64,000 nt of DNA from Vitellaria paradoxa (taxonomy: Eukaryota > Streptophyta > Magnoliopsida > Ericales > Sapotaceae), in the NCBI GenBank assembly GCA_019916065.1, contig CM034240.1, positions 48,384,372 through 48,448,371 of the forward strand. Reading direction: 5' to 3'. Below the pieces are notes generated by a model, which was given only the letters and a program-made list of their open reading frames with translations, did not search any database and was not told the origin of the DNA. This document shows, piece after piece, positions 22,790-35,225 of the stretch. The translations under genes and the position numbers were made by a program. The first letter of the stretch is position 1, and each line of letters starts with the position of its first letter.

Positions 22790-23590
22790 AAATTCTTTAA
22801 AAAAGTTAATTTTTTTTTAAATTTAAAAAAATTAAAACTTACAAAAACTTTTAAATTTGATAGGCGCTCCGAACGGCCCCTTTGTTGAAATCTTGTCAGA
22901 CTTGAAATGGTGATTGACATTCACGAATGACATCAGTAATATTAATAATTAATGTCAGGAGAATAATAGTACCTCGGGTAATTAGGCAGGTTTAATTGAA
23001 AAAAATAAAAATATAAAAATTTAATGTAAAAATAAAATATAATAAAATTTAATTAAAAAATATTAAAATTAGTACAAATTATTAAATTTTAGTTAATTTT
23101 GATCAACCCTCTCTTTAATATCACATTGCAGGAATATCACTTTGCATGTTCACATTTATATTATAAGAAAGTTCAATTTTTTAATGCGATGTGTGTGTGT
23201 GGGGCACTCGATGGGGGGAGAGAGAGTGTGAGGGAGAGAGGGGGCGGCTGAAGGAGAGAGAGAGCATGGGGGGAACGGTTGGGAGGTGAATGACGAGAAA
23301 GATAGAAGAGGGTTTTTTTTTTCTTTTTTTCCGAGGAGTGGTCTAGCATAACTCAATTTGATATATAAATTAGTACATATAAATTAGAATAATTAATTTA
23401 TTATATAATAAATAATAATATATTTTAAAAAATTTAAAATAAATAATAATTAATTTTTTAAAGTAGATATTTAAGTAGATAAGAAATAGATATTTAAGTA
23501 GATATTTAAGTAGATAGTTATTTAAATAGATAAGAATAGTTAAATATCTTTAACTAATAAATATCTACTTAAATATCTTATCTATTTCTC
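22790..23590. repeat. Module remnant, purine-rich tract and inverted repeat before copy C
   Basis: The part 22790-22960 is a copy of 16980-17150 with the MITE site empty. A G/A-rich tract occupies about 23190-23320. From 23456 to 23590 there is an imperfect inverted repeat (aagtagatatttaagtagat and, further on, atctacttaaatatcttatc). It ends exactly where homology to PGG exon 1 begins, so it marks the 5' breakpoint of copy C. Confidence 0.5.
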
Positions 23591-23592
23591 AT

Positions 23593-24688
23593 CTTGGACC
23601 AGATACATCGGCAGATAGAATGGTTCCAAAGTTAGCAGTCAATTTGAGACAGCGGGGGCAAATCAGGCAAAGAAAAGAACCGAATAAACTTCACAAGAGT
23701 AGAAGAAATGGGGAAAACGCGATATTGAACGAAGGGGTACCAAACGCCGGGAACACAATCGCACTGGCGGCTATTTTTATAGCCACAGTCACATTCACTG
23801 CAGGTATTGGTTTGTCGATGGTGTCGTGATCGAATTCCTACTCGTGTTTATTTTTATTTAAACTCAAAATTTTTAAAAATTAGTAAACATGTTAAATAAA
23901 TAATTTATTTTAAAATTAAATTAAATCAAATCAAATCAAATTAAATTGTGCGAATTTCAAAATTAATTTATTCATGTCATCATATTTCTAACACTACATT
24001 TGAAACACTATTATTTTAGAATTGTTTTGATTTGATTTGATAAATAAAATTTTATATTTAAATCACATATGTAAATCAAATTGAATTGAATTTGAACATT
24101 TTAATAGAAAAAAAATATGGTAAATATGATATATAAAGGTAATTTATTTACTTTTTTAGATGAGTTAAAAAAATAATGAATTCTCATCAAAATTTATTTT
24201 TTTGATTTATATTTCAAATGATATAAAAATCCTAGAAAAATTATGAAACTAAATTTTAATTTATAAAATTGTATTTTAATTTTAAATATAAAAATTGGTA
24301 AGAATTCTTAAAAAATGAAATCAAATTCACAATTCTAGACAAAGTGTAAGTAAAATTTTCAGTGTTTTGAGTTATTGTATCTTGTCTCAGGTTGTCATCC
24401 TTAATTGCAAGAGTTAGCCCTCCCAGTGGAATCTATCAAGAGGGACAAAATATAGGGAAGGCCATTGCTAGTGGGCCAATTGCTTTCAAAGTCTTTTCAA
24501 TCTACAATAATATTGGGTTGTTCGCGTCTCTCCTCATCGAGCTAATTACGAGCAACATCTTTCCAGCAAGTAAGCAAGGACTTGAAATTTTATTGATTAT
24601 CAATCCAGCAACAATATGGGTGGCTGTGATTTTCATGGCGGCTGCATTTGTCGCAGCTACGTGGGTTGTTTTACCGTATGATCAAAGG
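23593..24688 (+). pseudogene. PGG-domain membrane protein, copy C (truncated at both ends)
   Basis: This copy is closest to D. Exon 1 homology starts at LGPDTSADRM (D residue 67 onward), so the first 66 residues and the true start are missing; the ATG at 23620 is internal. It runs to the normal donor at 23804, with NTIALAAIFIATVTFTAG as the first helix. In exon 2 the acceptor AG of D (attgcag) reads attgcaa, and PPGG has become PPSG. The domain continues through MAAAFVAATWVVLPYDQR and stops at 24688. There it joins unrelated sequence that is also present at 28354, and the last helix is lost. Missing start, altered splice site and missing end make it a pseudogene. Confidence 0.85.
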
Positions 24689-26179
24689 TCATCCTCCTCC
24701 ATCTCTCTCCTCTATTATTACTTCCCCCACCGAAGGTGCCATCCTGACCTGGAGAAGGTGACGGGGAACCTGCTGGCTGATTTATACTCAATGGAAAGGT
24801 CAAGTCTTAATCAAATATTAGTTTTTTTTTTTTTTTCTCTCTCAGTTGAACTTTTAACTTCTCCTCTTCCTTCTCTCTTTCTTTTCTTTTCTACTTTTCC
24901 TACTCTTTTCTTGTCATTTTCTTTTTTTTTTTCTTCTTAATGTTATCTCTCTCTTATTTGTCCCCCACCTAACTAATCCCTCTTATTATTTTTATTTTTA
25001 TTTTTTTAAATAGCCACATGGACGAGCACCCAAACACAAAATTACCACCGTGTAGGCCCACATGATGTGTATATGCTAGAAGGGGCACACATTGAGTGTG
25101 TATTTTTAATTAATTTTATTTTATTAAAAATTAAAAAATTATTTTAAATAATAATTAATAAATAATTATTAGTTAAAGATATTTAAGTAAATAAGAAGTA
25201 GTTAAGCAACATTTGGATAAAACAACAAACGAACATTATAAGAGTAGTAAAATGATTAAAAAGTTTTTAAGTGAAACAAAAAAATAAAAAGGTAAAATTA
25301 CTTAAATAATTTACAAGAAATAAAAAATTATTGATACACTACTTTTAAATAATGAATGATTATTAGTATTTAAGGGCTATTGAAATGGAAAAAAAAATAA
25401 AAATTTCACCTAATGGTTGGTTTCATGAATTTTATAAATTCACCACTACCTTGTGTTTGCCTCATAATAGTGTATATATATACATACAATTATATACCTA
25501 TCTAGGCACTTATTAATCACACAACCCATCCATTATTAACCATTATTTATTCTCTAACCAAAATTCATTTAATTAAATAAATTTAAATATAACAATATAA
25601 AATAATTTTTCGATAAATTACTTCGCAATAAATTAATTTAACCAAGTTTCATAATTGTCATGGCAAGTTCAAGTATTAGACAACTTAGACAATCGTCTAA
25701 AATTTTCATCCAATAAGAAAACTCCAGTTTAAAAAAATGTATGTTTTTAATTGTTTTAATTCATGCTCTCTTTTATTTCAATGCATATCTTAATAATGTT
25801 GAATACTTTTAGAACTTAACTTAACTAATAAAAACAATATCTGGTAAGTATATCTATAATAAATTTATTAAAAGAATTAATTTAATATGTTATTGTTGGA
25901 AAAAAAAAGAATATAAAGTTCACTTAAATTAATTTTTTAGTAAATATATTATAAGTGCTCTTACTTATAAATGTATTATAGACTTATAAGGTATTATTTC
26001 TATTAAATTTTAAAATTATTCGAAATTAAATAAAATTTTAAAATTAAAGAGAGTATAAATTAAAATAATTAAATATATATCTATATTATATATATATATA
26101 TATATATTTTTTTTTTAAATTGAGGCCTACTTAATAGATAAAGACCTTATGCCTAATGTTTGAAGCTGCCCTGTACACC

Positions 26180-26861
26180 ACCAACGTTCTCTAGAGGATA
26201 TTCCGACTCTATCTGTGAGAATATCCAATTCTATTATTTAGCAATATCAAAGCGTTAAAGCTGTCATCACGTGAATGCGATTCTTTAAATAATAAATAAA
26301 TGTTCTTTCATAGAGCATTGCGTTTTATTATAGTCTATAATGGTAGTTGGGATTGAAATCTTATCAATTGAAATGGTGATTGACATTGACAATGGCAGCG
26401 GGGCTATAATTAATCGACATTAATCCAGCAAATGAGACATTAGAGATTAATTTATCTCAACTTGCGGGAATCCCTCCTTAATTATGGTCACATTAAAATA
26501 ATACCATAACGGTCCGTGTGCATGCATGGTTGTATTAACATAGGAGGATAGAGGATAGGTCCGATGCAATTATACACCGGTGCATATTTGGTGTGCTTTT
26601 TTAATCATTAATTTTAAAACAGTAAATAATTATTCAAGACCTTTGTGATTTGTACAATTTACACTCGTTTCAATCTATAGTAATCGATTAAAAAATGCAT
26701 TTTTTATGTATAATACATGTATAGCACCGGACATACCCTCATTCTAACGTAAGACAAGTGTCGAAAGAGTAGCTTTCCAATAATTTTTCATTGAAAATTA
26801 TTTGAAAAAATTAAACATGCGATGTGACAACCTGGTTGATAATTACTTATTTTAACTACTT
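26180..26861 (+). promoter_or_regulatory. Orphan PGG upstream module in unit 1
   Basis: The module is colinear with 1-525 in front of copy A: gagaatatccaattctatta, gagcattgcg, aatcttatca, then ggtcacattaaaataatacc and the end gacaacctggttgataatta with ttaactactt. At that last string homology to copy A stops and Gag-associated sequence begins. Neither the TATA region nor an exon is left. Confidence 0.65.
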
Positions 26862-27059
26862 GATAAGGTGGCTTCTGAGCGAGGTAATTATTAGATTCCT
26901 CTCGACCTGCTTCGATGACCGAGATAATCGAGGGCATTTGATAGGGTGCACCCAACTGAGTAATAGACTCTGATGACCCAGAATCAGGCATTGCTTTAGT
27001 GGCAGAATGCTACCTCTATTCACATCCTACCTCTTTTAGTGGATTCCCCCATTAATGGA

Positions 27060-27802
27060 GCACATAAAGGAAGAGTAGTTGAAGTAAACGATGGAGGAAA
27101 TGGAGGTGGACAGGAGGTGAATGGAGCAGGTGTCATGGGGGAGAATGAAATTCTCGTTAGGTAACCAGAGGAATCTAGGAGGCAAGAAATGACAGTTAGA
27201 GCTAATAGTGGAGCTGGTAGTTATCCCGAGGTGTCATGCACGGAGGTGGCAAACGTGAGGGACGCCAGTGTCCATCTATGGGAAGAACCAAAGAGGCCTA
27301 TGCAAGCTCAGCTTCATGGCATCCTTATGGCTGCCAATGGCCCAAATGCAATAGATGAAGTAAATGTTGATGGAGATTCCCCATTTTTCTCAGGTGGTAA
27401 TGGCTTGTTCTCTACCACCCAAATTTAAGATGCTTGCACTTGACTCTTTTGATGGTTGGAAGGATCCTTTAGACCATCCAAAGACGTACAAAACTTTGAT
27501 GCATATACACACTTATCCCAATGAGATCATGTGTCGGGTATTCCTGCAGCACTCAAGGGGCCAGCTCAATTATGATTTAATAAGATCAAGCTGAGCACCA
27601 TTACCAACATCTCACAGCTTGGCAAACTATTTGTTGGCCATTTTATTGGAGGAAAAAGATAGAGAAAACTGGCCATCCACCTCTTAATAATCAAACAAGG
27701 CAAAGATGAGCCCCTCAAAGATTATGTTAGGAGGTTCAACAAGGACATCCTAGAGGTGGATGAAGCGGACAACAAGGTGGCTGTTACGGCCTTTATGAGT
27801 GA
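27060..27802 (+). mobile_element. Ty3/gypsy gag fragment, copy 1 (broken)
   Basis: Frames at 27189-27428 and 27364-27594, and the following sequence to 27802, match the capsid region of plant Ty3/gypsy Gag. Visible hallmarks are DSFDGWKDPLDHPKTYKTLM, then a GKLFVGHFIGGKR-like stretch, KQGKDEPLKDYVRRFN and VDEADNKVAVTAFMSG. Frame changes and stops break it, and there is no zinc knuckle, protease, polymerase or LTR next to it. It is a dead fragment embedded in the duplicated unit. Confidence 0.82.
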
Positions 27803-29979
27803 AAATATCTACACACTATTAAGATTATTTTGCAATTTATATGTGATTTTTATGCAACGTTAAGACTTTGTTTGGAGGAGTAAAAAAAAGTCAAAAAAAA
27901 AAAATTAACTTTTAATGTTTTAGGTGTTTAGTAAAATACTAAAAGTTATCAATTTTGCTGAATTAACAAGTTACAAAAATACTAACTTTTGCTAAGTTGC
28001 CAAGGGATATAATAGTTATTTCACTTTAACTCAACTCAAAAGTTATTAATATTTTTGCCAAACACTTAAAGTTACCAAAATTTACTAAAAATTTCTATTT
28101 ATTTTACCAAACATCTAAAAATTATTAAAAAATTCTATTTATTTTATTAAACAAATAAAAAATTTCACCTACCGATTTTTACAAAAAGAAAAAAATTATC
28201 AAAAATTACTAAAAATTTAACTTTCAAAATGGCCAAAATAGTTTTAGAACTGCAAGAACATAGGCACTAATTAGTTAAAACTTTAGGGGTCAAAGTGATA
28301 AAATTACTTTCTTCTTCCCCTATCTTTCTTTTTCTCTTTCTTCCTCACTGAGATCATCCTCCTCCATCTCTCTCCTCTATTATTTCTTCCCCTACTCAAA
28401 GTGCCATCCTGGAGAAGGTGACGGGGAAGCTGCTTGCTAACTTATACTCAATGGAAGGGTCAAGTTTTAGGGGGCATTTGGAGACCAAAAAAACTCAAAA
28501 CAAATCAAAAGTTAGGTTTTAAATAATGTAAAAATGATAAGTAACAATATTTGATTCAAGAGATTTAAAAAGTTTTGAAGTTTTTTGAAGTTTATTGAGT
28601 GTACAAACGACAATCAAATATTAATTTTTTTTTTCTCTCAATTGACCTTTTAACTACTCCTCTTCCTTCTCTCTTTCTTTTCTTTTCCTTTTTTTTTTTT
28701 TTCTTCCTACTCTTTTTTTAGTCCTTTTCTTTTTTTCTTCTTAATGTTATCTCTCTCTTATTTGTCCCCCACCCAGCTAATCCCTCTTGTTATTTTTATC
28801 TTTATTTTTTTAAATAGCCACTTGGATGGGCACCCAAATACAAAATTACCACCGTGTAGGCCCATATGATACGTATATACTGGAAGGGGCACACATTGTG
28901 TGTGTATTTTTAATTAATTTTATTTTATTTTAAAAATTAAAAAATTATTTTAAATAATAATTAATGAGTAATTATTAGTTAAATATATTTAAGTAAATAG
29001 GAAGTAGTTAAGGAACGTTCAAATAAAACAAAAGAACATTATAAGAGTAATAGATAGTTAAAAATATTTAAGTGAAACAAAAAAATAAAAGGATAAAATT
29101 ACTTAAATAACTTACAAAAAATAAAAAAATACTTATACACTACTTTTAAACAATGAATGATTATTAGTAGTTAAGGACTATTGAAATGGAAAAAAATAAA
29201 AATTTCACCTAATGGTTGGTTTCATGAATTTTATAAATTCACCACTACCTTGTGTTTGCCTTATTATAGTGTATATATATACATACAATTATATACTTAT
29301 CTAGGCACTTATTAATCACACAACCCATCCATCATTAACCATTATTTATTCTCTAACCAAAATTTATTTAATTAAATAAATTTAAATATAACAATATAAA
29401 ATTATTTTTTGATAAATTACTTCACAATAAATTACTTCAACCAAGTTTCATAATTGTCATGGCAAGTTCAAGTATTAGGCAATTTAGACAATCACTTAAA
29501 ACTCTCATCCAATAAGAAAGCTCCAGTTTAAAAAAATGTATATATATTTAGTTATTCTAATTCATACCCTCCTTTATTTCAATGCTTATCTTAATAATGT
29601 TAAATACTTTCAGAACTTAACTTAACTAATCAAAACAATATCTGGTAAGTATATCTATAATAAATTTATTGAAAGAATTAATTTAATTTAATATGATATT
29701 GTCGGTAAAAAAAAAAGAATATAAAGTTCATTAATTAAATTAATTTTTTAGTAGATATATTATAAGTGCTCTTACTTATAAATGTATTATAGACTTATAA
29801 GGTATTATTTCTATTAATTTAGATAAATTTTAAAATTGTTTGAAATTAAATAAAATTTTAAAATTAAAGAGAGTATAAATTAAAATAATTAAATATATAT
29901 CTATATATATATTTTTTTTAAATTGAGGCCTACTTATTAGATAAAGACCTTTTGCCTAATGTTTGAAGCTGCCCTGTAC

Positions 29980-30731
29980 ACCACCAACGTTCTCTAGAGG
30001 ATATTCCGACTCCATCTGTGAGAATATCCAATTCTATTATTTAGCAACATCAAAGCGCTAGAGCTGTTATCACGTGAATGCATTTCTTTAAATAATAAAT
30101 AAATGTTCTTTCATAGAGCATTGCGTTCTATTATAGTCTAAAATGGGAATATTTAAATGGTCGTTGGGATTGAAATCTTATCAATTGAAATGGTGATTGA
30201 CATTGACAACTGCATCGGGGCTATAATTAATCGACATTAATCTAACAAATGAGACATTAGAGATTGATATAATTAATCTCATGGGATTGGTCAGTAGTAC
30301 TCGACTCGGTAATAATTTATCTCAACTTACGGGAATCCCTCCTTAATTATGGTCACATTAAAATAATGCCATATCGGTCCGTGTGCATGCATGGTTGTAT
30401 TATCGTAAACGGATAGAGGATAGGTTGGATGCAGTTATATACCAGTACATATTTGGTGCGTTTTTTAATTATTAATTTTAAAACAGTAAATAATTATTCA
30501 AGACCTTTGTGATTTGTACAATTTACACTCATTACTATCCATAATAATCAGTTAAAAAAATACATTTATTTATGTACAATACATGCACTACACCGAACAT
30601 ATCCTCAATCCAATGTAAGACAAGTGTCAAGAGAGTAGCTTTCTAATAATTTTCAATGGAAAATTATTTGGAAGAAATTAAACCCACGATACGACAACCT
30701 GGTTGATAAATACTTATTTTAACTACTTGAT
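29980..30731 (+). promoter_or_regulatory. Orphan PGG upstream module in unit 2
   Basis: This is the duplicate of the module at 26180-26861, with gagaatatccaattctatta, ggtcacattaaaataatgcc and the same end at ttaactactt before Gag-type sequence. It keeps some bases missing from unit 1 (for example gggaatatttaaatggtcgt, which also occurs in the copy A flank), so the two units have lost different parts. Confidence 0.6.
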
Positions 30732-30929
30732 AAGGCGGCTTCTAAGCAAGGCAATTATTAGATTACTCTCAGCCTGTTTCGGTGACCGAGAGAATCGGGG
30801 GCATCTGATAGGGTGCACCCAACCGAATAATAGACTCCAATGGCCCAGAATCATGCGCTGCTTCAACAGTAGAATGCTGCCTCTATTCATATCTCACCTC
30901 CTTTAGTGGATCCCCCATTAATGGAGCAC

Positions 30930-31645
30930 ATAAAGGAAGAATAGTTAAAGTGAACGGCAGAGGAAATGGAGGTGGACGGGAGGCGAATAGAGCAGGTGTC
31001 ATGGGGGAGAATGAAATCCCCGTTAGGCAACCAAAGGAATTTAGAAGGCGAGAAAGGACAGTTGGAGCTTATAGTGGAGCTGGCAGTTATCCCGAGGCGT
31101 CACGCACGAAGGTGGCAAGCGTGAGGGGCGCTAGTGTCCATCCATAGGAAGAACCAAAGAGGGCTATGCAAGCTCAGCTTCATGGTATCCTTACGGCTGC
31201 CAAAGGCCCAAATGCAATAGATGAGGTAGATGTTGATGGAGATTCCCTCTTTTCTCAGGTGGTAATGGCTTGTTCTCTACCACTCAGATTCAAGATGCTT
31301 GCACTTGACTCTTTTGATGGTTGGAATGATCCTTTTGACTATTCAGAAACGTACAAAACTTTGATGCGTATACACACTTATCCCAATGAGATCATGCGTC
31401 GGGTATTCTCGACAGTACTCAAGGGGCCGGCTCAATTGTGATTCAATAAGATCAAGATAGGCACCATTACCAACATCTCACAGCTTGGCAAACTATTTGT
31501 TGGCCATTTTATTAGAGGAAAAAGATAGAGATGACTAGCCCCCCACCTACTAACAATCAAGCAAGACAAAGATGAGCCCCTCAAAGATTATGTTGGGAGG
31601 TTCCACAAGGAAATGCTGGAGGCCGTTACGGCCTTTATGAGTGGG
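30930..31645 (+). mobile_element. Ty3/gypsy gag fragment, copy 2 (broken)
   Basis: The longest open stretch is 31166-31441. It is uninterrupted where copy 1 has a frame change, and it ends at a TGA after KGPAQL. Homology continues beyond the stop (ITNISQLGKLFVGHF, then KDEPLKDYVGRF and AVTAFMSG) with further stops and a deletion of about 27 bases before AVTAFMSG relative to copy 1. It is the tandem duplicate of 27060-27802. Confidence 0.82.
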
Positions 31646-32735
31646 TTAAGAACACTCAGATATACCACTTTGCTTCTGGGGGAGCTTGGCGATCTTACTC
31701 TTCAAGGTGTTAATCTGGACTTCCACAGAGTCGAGATTCTTCTCTATTTGCTCACCTTTTTAATTTGTTTCTTTTTAGAATATATAATTTTTAGACGTGT
31801 TAATAGCATTTTAAAAAGAAAAATAAAAAAAATTCATGTTCATTTGGGTAAAAAAATAACAAAAATAACAAAAAAGTTAATTTTTTATTTTTTTAACTTT
31901 TATCAAAATAGATGTAATTTTTTTTTATTTTTTTTATTACGAATATGATTAACACGTCTAAAAGTTATATTTTTTAAAAAAGATTAATTTTCGTAAAAAA
32001 AAAAAAAAACGTTATATAAGACAAAAATAAAAAGTATCAAAAAAATTGAAAGTTAAAACGAAACCAAACGTTTAATTGTTGCTATTACAGTTAGCATTCC
32101 CCTCAAGGTATTTAGGCTTTTTTATTTGTGTTTTTTAATTTAATTCCTAAAATATTTGAAATATCTAATCCAAATTTGACAAATAAGCAAGCAGGCTTAT
32201 TTTAGACACCTATGAGATTATTTCATAACGTTTAAATGTCACAATTTTGGTGGTTATATAAATAAAAGGAAAAATATAATAAACCAAGGAACTTATGTTA
32301 CTTGGTCGGAAACTTGAGATTTCCTAAGCGAGGTCTCAATTGCCTCCATGAGCTAACCAATTGACAAAAAGACTTACTATTAGATTACTCTAACAATTGT
32401 GACCCCCAAAAAAAAAAAAAATTGATCACATACTAATGTAGTAAACTAGGAAAAGTGGAGTATTAAAAAAAGATTTTCTGTTAATTTAATTAATATTTAA
32501 TCATTTTTAAAACTTAATTAATATTTAGATATTTTTTGTTTACACTTTTAAATTTAATACTTAACGTAATCAAAATATATAAATTTTATAATTATATTGA
32601 ATCAATTGGAAAATTGGTCATTTTAGGAACTTATGAGTTTATTTCACATTACTTACGATCACATACCACAACCCTAGTGGCTATAAACAAGGAAAGAACT
32701 GGAGTTGTTCTTATATATTAATATGGGACAAAAAG
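31646..32735. other. AT-rich DNA with a fold-back element at about 31770-32080
   Basis: The string taatttttagacgtgttaat (near 31787) faces its near-complement at about 31944-31965 (gattaacacgtctaaaag), giving an imperfect inverted repeat of about 25 bp inside a poly-A/T-rich element. The remainder holds no recognisable gene. Confidence 0.45.
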
Positions 32736-32739
32736 AAAT

Positions 32740-32941
32740 TAAATTTGAGAAGAGAGTATTAAAAAAATATATAAGAGATTATTTAATTCAAAATTTTCCA
32801 AAAACAAAAAAGTAGAATGATAAATGAGAGTGCGCATGCAAAATTTGAGAAGAGAGTATTAAAAAAAATACATAAGAGATTATTTAATTCAAAATTTTCT
32901 AAAAACAAAAAAGTAGAATGATAAATGAGAGTCCGCATGCA
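32740..32941. repeat. Tandem duplication of about 101 bp
   Basis: The string aaatttgagaagagagtatt and its continuation to gataaatgagagt and gcatgcat occurs at about 32740-32840 and again at about 32841-32941 with two or three differences. A single diverged copy lies near 16125-16200, so the duplication arose after the larger block was copied. Confidence 0.75.
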
Positions 32942-33464
32942 TACGATTTGATTTAATGAGAGAAAAAAAAGAAGAAAGAATTATCCAACTTTATATATAT
33001 ATATACACAGCTAATATGAATTTATAAAAACAACTCAAATACAAAGTGTTGTTAATTAGTTTTTTAATTTGATGGTCAATATGATTAATTTAAATTTTAA
33101 ATTAAAAATTATTTAAAATACTCGTTAAATATTTTTTATGTATTTAAATTAAAAAATACAATTAATTGTTGCTATGGGAGAAGTAACTTTTAAACCAATT
33201 TTTAATTCTACTTATTATTTAAGTATTTTTTTTATTTTTAAATTTAAGTTGTAATGCATGTGAAATATATAATTGTTACAACTATAGTGAATCAACAAGG
33301 GAATTCATTCTCAAAATATGTTATAACTCACTTCACGTGGATTAATGTCACATGCCACAATTTTTGAAATTCTATATAAAAAAATAAAAAATAAAATTGT
33401 AATTATCCACCAAGATAAGAAAAGGAAGTAAAAATAATAATAATATGCGATTAAATGGTTGCTA

Positions 33465-33720
33465 TGTTGCAGTTGAAATCTTGTTAGAATTGAAATGATG
33501 ATTGACATTGACAAATGACATCAGAAATATCCGTAATTAATCTCAACTTGATCTGTTTCCAAAAAAAAAAAAAAAAAAATCTCAACTTGCTCATGTTCAC
33601 ATTAAAATGACGCCATAATGGTACGTCAGCAAGTATGAAAGTTTCAACGTCAGACAAGTGACAGAGAAAGCAACTTTCCTAATAATTTTCCATTGAAAAT
33701 TATAAAACAGATGAAAAAGT
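33465..33720 (+). repeat. Upstream module copy with a poly-A micro-insertion
   Basis: Module hallmarks are gttcacattaaaatgacgcc and aatggtacg, then gagaaagcaactttcct and attttccattgaaaatt. At 33551-33579 the string atctgtttcc plus about 19 A is inserted between two copies of tctcaacttg; the other module copies have that target once. No exon follows. Confidence 0.65.
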
Positions 33721-34363
33721 GTCACATTGCGGTGGAAGTGAACTGCCCCAAAATAAATGTATATAAGATATGTTTATAATGATAAAAAATGAGATAATTT
33801 GTGAATTCATAATTTGTATATTAAAATAAAAATAAATAATTTTTATAAATTTTTAAAAAATTTTAGATGTTTATAATAAATCAAACGGAATTATACCAAA
33901 AAAAATTTAATTTAAAAAGATAAAATTTTCATGGACTTTAGAAAGTTTCATGTAAATTATCAAAAATTTCACTTTTTTTTTTTGATTTTTAACCTCTAAA
34001 CGGCCTCTAAATAAATATATATATATATATATATTGAGAAAGACTTGACTTAAAATTTTCATCGACTTCTGAAAGCTTCATGTGAAACTACTATTGCATG
34101 AATTTTTTTATTGCATTATTAAATTCAAAAAATTATCTCAATCATATAATATGAATTAATATGCTTTTGCTTTTATGAGTGTCATTCACTCAGAATTTAT
34201 TATGCCTTTGCTGGGTTGTCGTTTAGCCTTTGAGATTTGACTGGACAAATGAAGAATTGAAAAATCAAAAGCACGGGTAGCCAGTGATGTTATGATCGTG
34301 CAACACAACTCAATTCATATCAATTACCCATTTTTTGACTTTTTGAGCACTAATAATGAAGCT

Positions 34364-34394
<31 letters not shown>

Positions 34395-34959
34395 TTTTAT
34401 TTTTTTTATTTTTCGAAACCAGATAACACGTGCATTAGAAGTGATAAAAAATAAAATAAAATAAAGTGAGATCAGTTGTAGGTTCGTAATTTATACAGTG
34501 AGATAAAAAATAAATAACTTTTAATATTTTTCACTATTTTTTAAAATTTTTTGTCATTCCAAACAAAACCAATAATAAACTCAAGAATTTTCATGTCTCA
34601 TATTATTTTATTTTCTTTATTCTCTCTTTTTTTTTTCCACTTTAAATGAATTCCTTTTCTTCTAACACTTCTCATTTCAATTTTCAATATCACACTTATA
34701 ACACTCCTTAAAATAAAACACTAGCATTCCACGACATGGAAAGATTGACTCAAATGCCTGTATAGCATAAAAAGCGACATAAATGTGGTTAAAATAAAGA
34801 AATTTAATTTTTTTTTCAAATGCTTCAAAATGGCTCCAATAACAATTTAATCAACTAAGACTTCAAAAAATATAAAAGATAGTCTAACATCACTCCTTAG
34901 TATCACAGCAACTCATAAATCACATTGATACCCACAAGTAAGTTGATATAGAGTGCATT

Positions 34960-35220
34960 TAGTTTACTACAAATCAATACAAAACTCTACAAATCTTTAA
35001 TTTTCTACTCATTACACGTTCGCACGGAATATCTTCGACATACCTCTCATTGCCTCTTAGCACCTCTATTAGCTCTTTAAGATGAGCAAATATCGATGCA
35101 CCTCGTTGCGCTATTGTTGTACCTCGCTAGCATCTGCATTATCACCAGTATTATCATGTACCATCAAGTTAAGATAAACTTTGCTCTGACACCACACAAC
35201 ACAATCGAAAGTGATAAACC
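34960..35220 (-). mobile_element. Older LTR-element remnant with primer-binding-site-like motif
   Basis: On the minus strand TGGTGTCAGAGC at 35183-35194 is one base from the usual plant initiator-Met primer-binding motif (TGGTATCAGAGC). Upstream on that strand the sequence appears to continue across the solo LTR into 37694 onward, so the solo LTR landed inside this element. Its own ends cannot be defined. Confidence 0.4.
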
Positions 35221-35225
35221 CTAAC

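Larger units (their letters stand above)
24689..28353. repeat. Tandem duplication, unit 1 (3,665 bp)
   Basis: It begins tcatcctcctccatctctct directly after the broken PGG exon of copy C and is followed by a second copy beginning at 28354. Matching anchors run in the same order in both: atactcaatggaaaggtcaa, ccaccgtgtaggcccaca, an upstream module (26180 versus 29980) and the Gag fragment (27180 versus 31050). Unit 1 carries an extra MITE-like stretch at about 27850-28250 after the Gag fragment. Divergence of roughly 5-10% by eye points to an old event. Confidence 0.8.
28354..31645. repeat. Tandem duplication, unit 2
   Basis: This is the second copy of the unit starting at 24689, in the same orientation, with the same order of features and shared runs of hundreds of bases. 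It differs by small indels and AT-length changes. Common sequence ends near the end of the Gag fragment (cggcctttatgagtg). Confidence 0.78.

Noticed and set aside
26788..26991. Minus-strand 67-aa frame near the Gag fragment
   Set aside because: It crosses the junction between the module and Gag-type sequence, so it cannot be an old gene.
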